25,142 nt of DNA from CAYWLQ01 sp964458775. GTDB lineage: Bacteria > Myxococcota_A > Polyangia > JAAYKL01. How positions within the stretch are numbered: the stretch's first letter is position 1; the number at the start of each line of letters is the position of its first letter. The DNA lies in the NCBI GenBank assembly GCA_964458775.1, contig CAYWLQ010000077.1, forward strand, positions 1-25,142. The letters are read 5' to 3'. The notes beneath the pieces are model-generated. The model worked only from the letters and a program-made list of their open reading frames with translations. It did no database searches and had not been told where the DNA came from. Positions 23,556 through 25,142 of this stretch are shown here, piece by piece. Made by a program: the position numbers and the translations under genes.

Positions 23556-24725
23556 TTATTGATCTCGATTTTTAGAAACAAGTCTGCGAACCTTTATAGG
23601 TTCCATAATTCCCAATAATTTTTTGTAATTAGCAAGACGCTCCAAAATAGGAGAGGTTATCCTTACACCGGAAACCAACAAAAGCCGATTATTGTGCGTT
23701 ATCACGTCACCTATTAGTTCATCTTCGGGCAGCAATTCCAAAAACGATAAGCTTAAATCCTCATATCTGTCTAAAAACAAATTGATATTGTTTTTTTGCA
23801 GAGCTTTGCTAATTCGCTCAAGTAAACCGGTATTGTATTTGCCCGTTTTTTTCAGAGCATCAAAAGTACCGCTTAGCGGCATTCCGTTTTTTTCTAGATT
23901 TACCAAATCAAACAATACTCGTGTTGCGAATAACGCTGTTCGAGCGGATTCACTAAGCCGGGAGCCGCTATGACTTTTGTTTTCAACAGCAACACCGCAT
24001 CTTATCAATTCGGCAGTTTCTTCCAGTCTGGGTATATGACCCAAAAGTCTCGAACTGATTTCCGGAACTTCTGCTGCCGCTGCTTCTTCTTCTTTGCTGA
24101 GTACTGCACCCTCATCTATTTTTTTTTTCAACTCAAGGGGTAAAGTTAATAATCCCAAAGGAGAGAGCATAATTGCCACCTCCATGGTCCATGGATTTTC
24201 TATTTCTAGGTCTTTTGCGATTTGTGAAAATCGTTTCTTTACTTTGCCTACCAGAGCAAAAAGTTGCGGATCTGCAAAAGATAGAATTTGGGTAAGCATT
24301 TCTATACTGCCCATAAGAGTTTTTTCTAAAACTTCTTTTTCGGCAATTACTATGTGGTACTGTTTGGTAGCGGCTTCAAGTGCAGTAGAAAAATCAACAA
24401 TCGAACAAGGTTTGTTGAGAAATCTAAAAATATGCCCCTGATTAACAGCCATAATAGCGGTCTCTTGATCTGCGTTTCCCGTCAACATTATGCGAACGCT
24501 ATCAGGACAAACGGATTTAGCCTGATTTAAAAATTCAACACCGTTCATGCCGGGCATTCTCATGTCAGAAACAATTACCGCAAAGGGATCTTCTTTTTGT
24601 AATATTTCAACCGCTTCGATGCCGCTTAAAGCCGTGCGAATCTCATAACGCCCGCGAAGCCCGCGTTTATATCCGTCCAAAACATTCGGCTCATCATCGA
24701 CTAATAAAATTCTCTCCAGCGGCAT
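23556..24725 (-). CDS. Response regulator with degenerate HD-GYP domain
   Basis: A 389-residue protein with a receiver (about 4-122; Asp10/Asp11, phosphoacceptor Asp54 in VSDMRMPGMNG, Thr82, Lys105). The rest follows the course of an HD-GYP domain, but the catalytic motifs are gone: the HDIGK segment reads SPLGLLTLP (188-196), and neither HHE nor GYP is found after residues 230-250. The family's closing segment survives (DVITHNNRLLLVSG, 340-353). It is therefore unlikely to hydrolyse c-di-GMP. A phospho-controlled, catalytically dead HD-GYP regulator (HnoD) is known in the Shewanella/Vibrio H-NOX network, where it inhibits an active HD-GYP partner; no active partner is present here. It has a GAGGAG ribosome binding site and is the first large gene of the cluster. 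Confidence 0.85.
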   Translation of the reverse strand: MPLERILLVDDEPNVLDGYKRGLRGRYEIRTALSGIEAVEILQKEDPFAVIVSDMRMPGMNGVEFLNQAKSVCPDSVRIMLTGNADQETAIMAVNQGHIFRFLNKPCSIVDFSTALEAATKQYHIVIAEKEVLEKTLMGSIEMLTQILSFADPQLFALVGKVKKRFSQIAKDLEIENPWTMEVAIMLSPLGLLTLPLELKKKIDEGAVLSKEEEAAAAEVPEISSRLLGHIPRLEETAELIRCGVAVENKSHSGSRLSESARTALFATRVLFDLVNLEKNGMPLSGTFDALKKTGKYNTGLLERISKALQKNNINLFLDRYEDLSLSFLELLPEDELIGDVITHNNRLLLVSGVRITSPILERLANYKKLLGIMEPIKVRRLVSKNRDQ

Positions 24726-24836
24726 TAGGTCTCCTCATTTTTAAAAAACGGAAACAACACCAGCAACAGAAGCAACTTTTGCCCGCCGGCAAACATGAAA
24801 TTGCCCTAAAATATTATCGTCTTAAATTAGAACAAG

Positions 24837-24914
24837 TTAAGCAGACGATTTAATAAATTTTTCCGAACATTCTTTACAAATTTTGCCCCAATTGCCAATT
24901 CGTCCGTCAGTCAT
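24837..24914 (-). CDS. Candidate small CxxC protein
   Basis: A 25-codon reading frame from an ATG at 24914, with AAGGCGG about 9 bp upstream, encodes a peptide whose centre is GNWGKICKECSEKF: a Trp-Gly-x-x-CxxC knuckle like half a zinc ribbon. It ends 111 bp before the degenerate HD-GYP regulator on the same strand. It may be a real micro-protein, the remnant of a longer zinc-ribbon gene (an in-frame stop lies seven codons above the ATG), or chance. It does not resemble the other proteins here. Confidence 0.3.
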   Translation of the reverse strand: MTDGRIGNWGKICKECSEKFIKSSA

Positions 24915-25088
24915 GTCCAAAATTCCGCCTTTTTAAAAAGACCGGCCTCTTTTTATGGCGACCAAAAATACCGCCAAAACCGAATATTAGTTTCGAAGCA
25001 GATAGGGTCCGTGAGGCAGCGTTTGTCAAACAGCTTGAGGAAAAAACTATTTTCGTTTTTTGATAATCGATATGAAAAACGTAACACT

Positions 25089-25142
25089 TCAATAGCTGCC
25101 TCTTGCAAAGGTTACCTCGGCTGTGCCTCCGAAAAATTTGTT
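25089..25142 (-). CDS. Possible C-terminal end of a gene continuing off the window
   Basis: One - strand frame enters from the right edge and stops at 25089-25091, giving 17 residues that end FGGTAEVTFARGSY. The alternation of hydrophobic and polar residues looks like a terminal beta strand. The length is too short for any family call, and another frame stays open longer but reads as unnatural basic/Cys-rich text. Confidence 0.25.
   Translation of the reverse strand, partial: NKFFGGTAEVTFARGSY

Larger units (their letters stand above)
24726..25142. other. Region upstream of the H-NOX cluster
   Basis: These 417 bp probably hold the promoter of the H-NOX cluster. I found no FNR/DNR, NorR or sigma-28 site. 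Contents I can point to are a short CxxC ORF (24837-24914), a possible gene end at the window edge (25089-25142) and a small AAAAAGA/TCTTTTT hairpin with a 6-nt CCGGCC loop around 24936-24955. Confidence 0.5.

Noticed and set aside
24907..25092. 61-codon ORF on the - strand at the right end
   Set aside because: Begins with TTG without a ribosome binding site, has an unnatural basic and Cys/Ser-rich composition, and overlaps the small CxxC frame and a hairpin.
24726..25142. FNR/DNR, NorR or HcpR-type NO-regulator site upstream of the H-NOX cluster
   Set aside because: Looked for TTGAT-N4-ATCAA, GTCA-N3-TGAC and TTGTGA-N6-TCACAA forms; only partial look-alikes such as TTGATAATCGAT were seen.

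Overview
The window looks like chromosomal DNA of a motile Gram-negative bacterium of moderate-to-low G+C. An MCE/MlaD envelope lipid-transport protein implies an outer membrane. A complete chemotaxis operon sits behind a consensus flagellar sigma-28 promoter. The style of several proteins (HDOD and CheX paralogues, the FolE variant, a GT-C membrane protein) recalls the broad deltaproteobacterial/myxobacterial group, but that placement is from memory and weak.

Layout. Positions 1-585 are non-coding and repetitive: a 53-bp direct repeat, small hairpins, and a mosaic of short GC-rich words with inverted arms. Then come a GT-C-like membrane protein (586-2304, +), an orphan MCE protein (3859-2321, -) and a Na+/phosphate cotransporter with a PhoU-like tail (5647-3968, -). 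A three-gene + strand group follows: NifU-like Fe-S scaffold, DUF2203-like protein and a divergent GTP cyclohydrolase I (5958-7255).

From 18754 down to 7264 (- strand) runs a tightly packed 13-gene chemotaxis operon: cheA, cheW, mcp, a CheR-like methyltransferase lacking the N-terminal domain, cheR, cheD, an HDOD protein, cheY, a CheX-type gene, cheB, cheY and two more CheX/CheC-type genes. Most junctions overlap by 4 bp or are a few bases apart. An exact TAAA-N15-GCCGATAA promoter lies 81 bp upstream of the cheA start codon, so the system is probably flagellar although no flagellar gene is in the window.

Upstream of it on the same strand (24725 to 19197) is a nitric-oxide-type signalling cluster. 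It encodes a receiver fused to a degenerate HD-GYP domain, a receiver-only protein, a receiver-HDOD protein, an H-NOX haem sensor and a histidine kinase whose N-terminus is an HNOBA-like domain followed by two PAS domains. H-NOX and kinase genes overlap (ATGA). The H-NOX has the proximal His, the YxSxR motif, no distal Tyr (suggesting NO rather than O2 sensing) and three Cys of the zinc/redox site known from Vibrio/Shewanella H-NOX. The likely flow is NO to H-NOX to kinase to three receivers, none of which carries an obvious DNA-binding, diguanylate cyclase or intact phosphodiesterase output. This cluster beside the chemotaxis operon is the most interesting part of the window.
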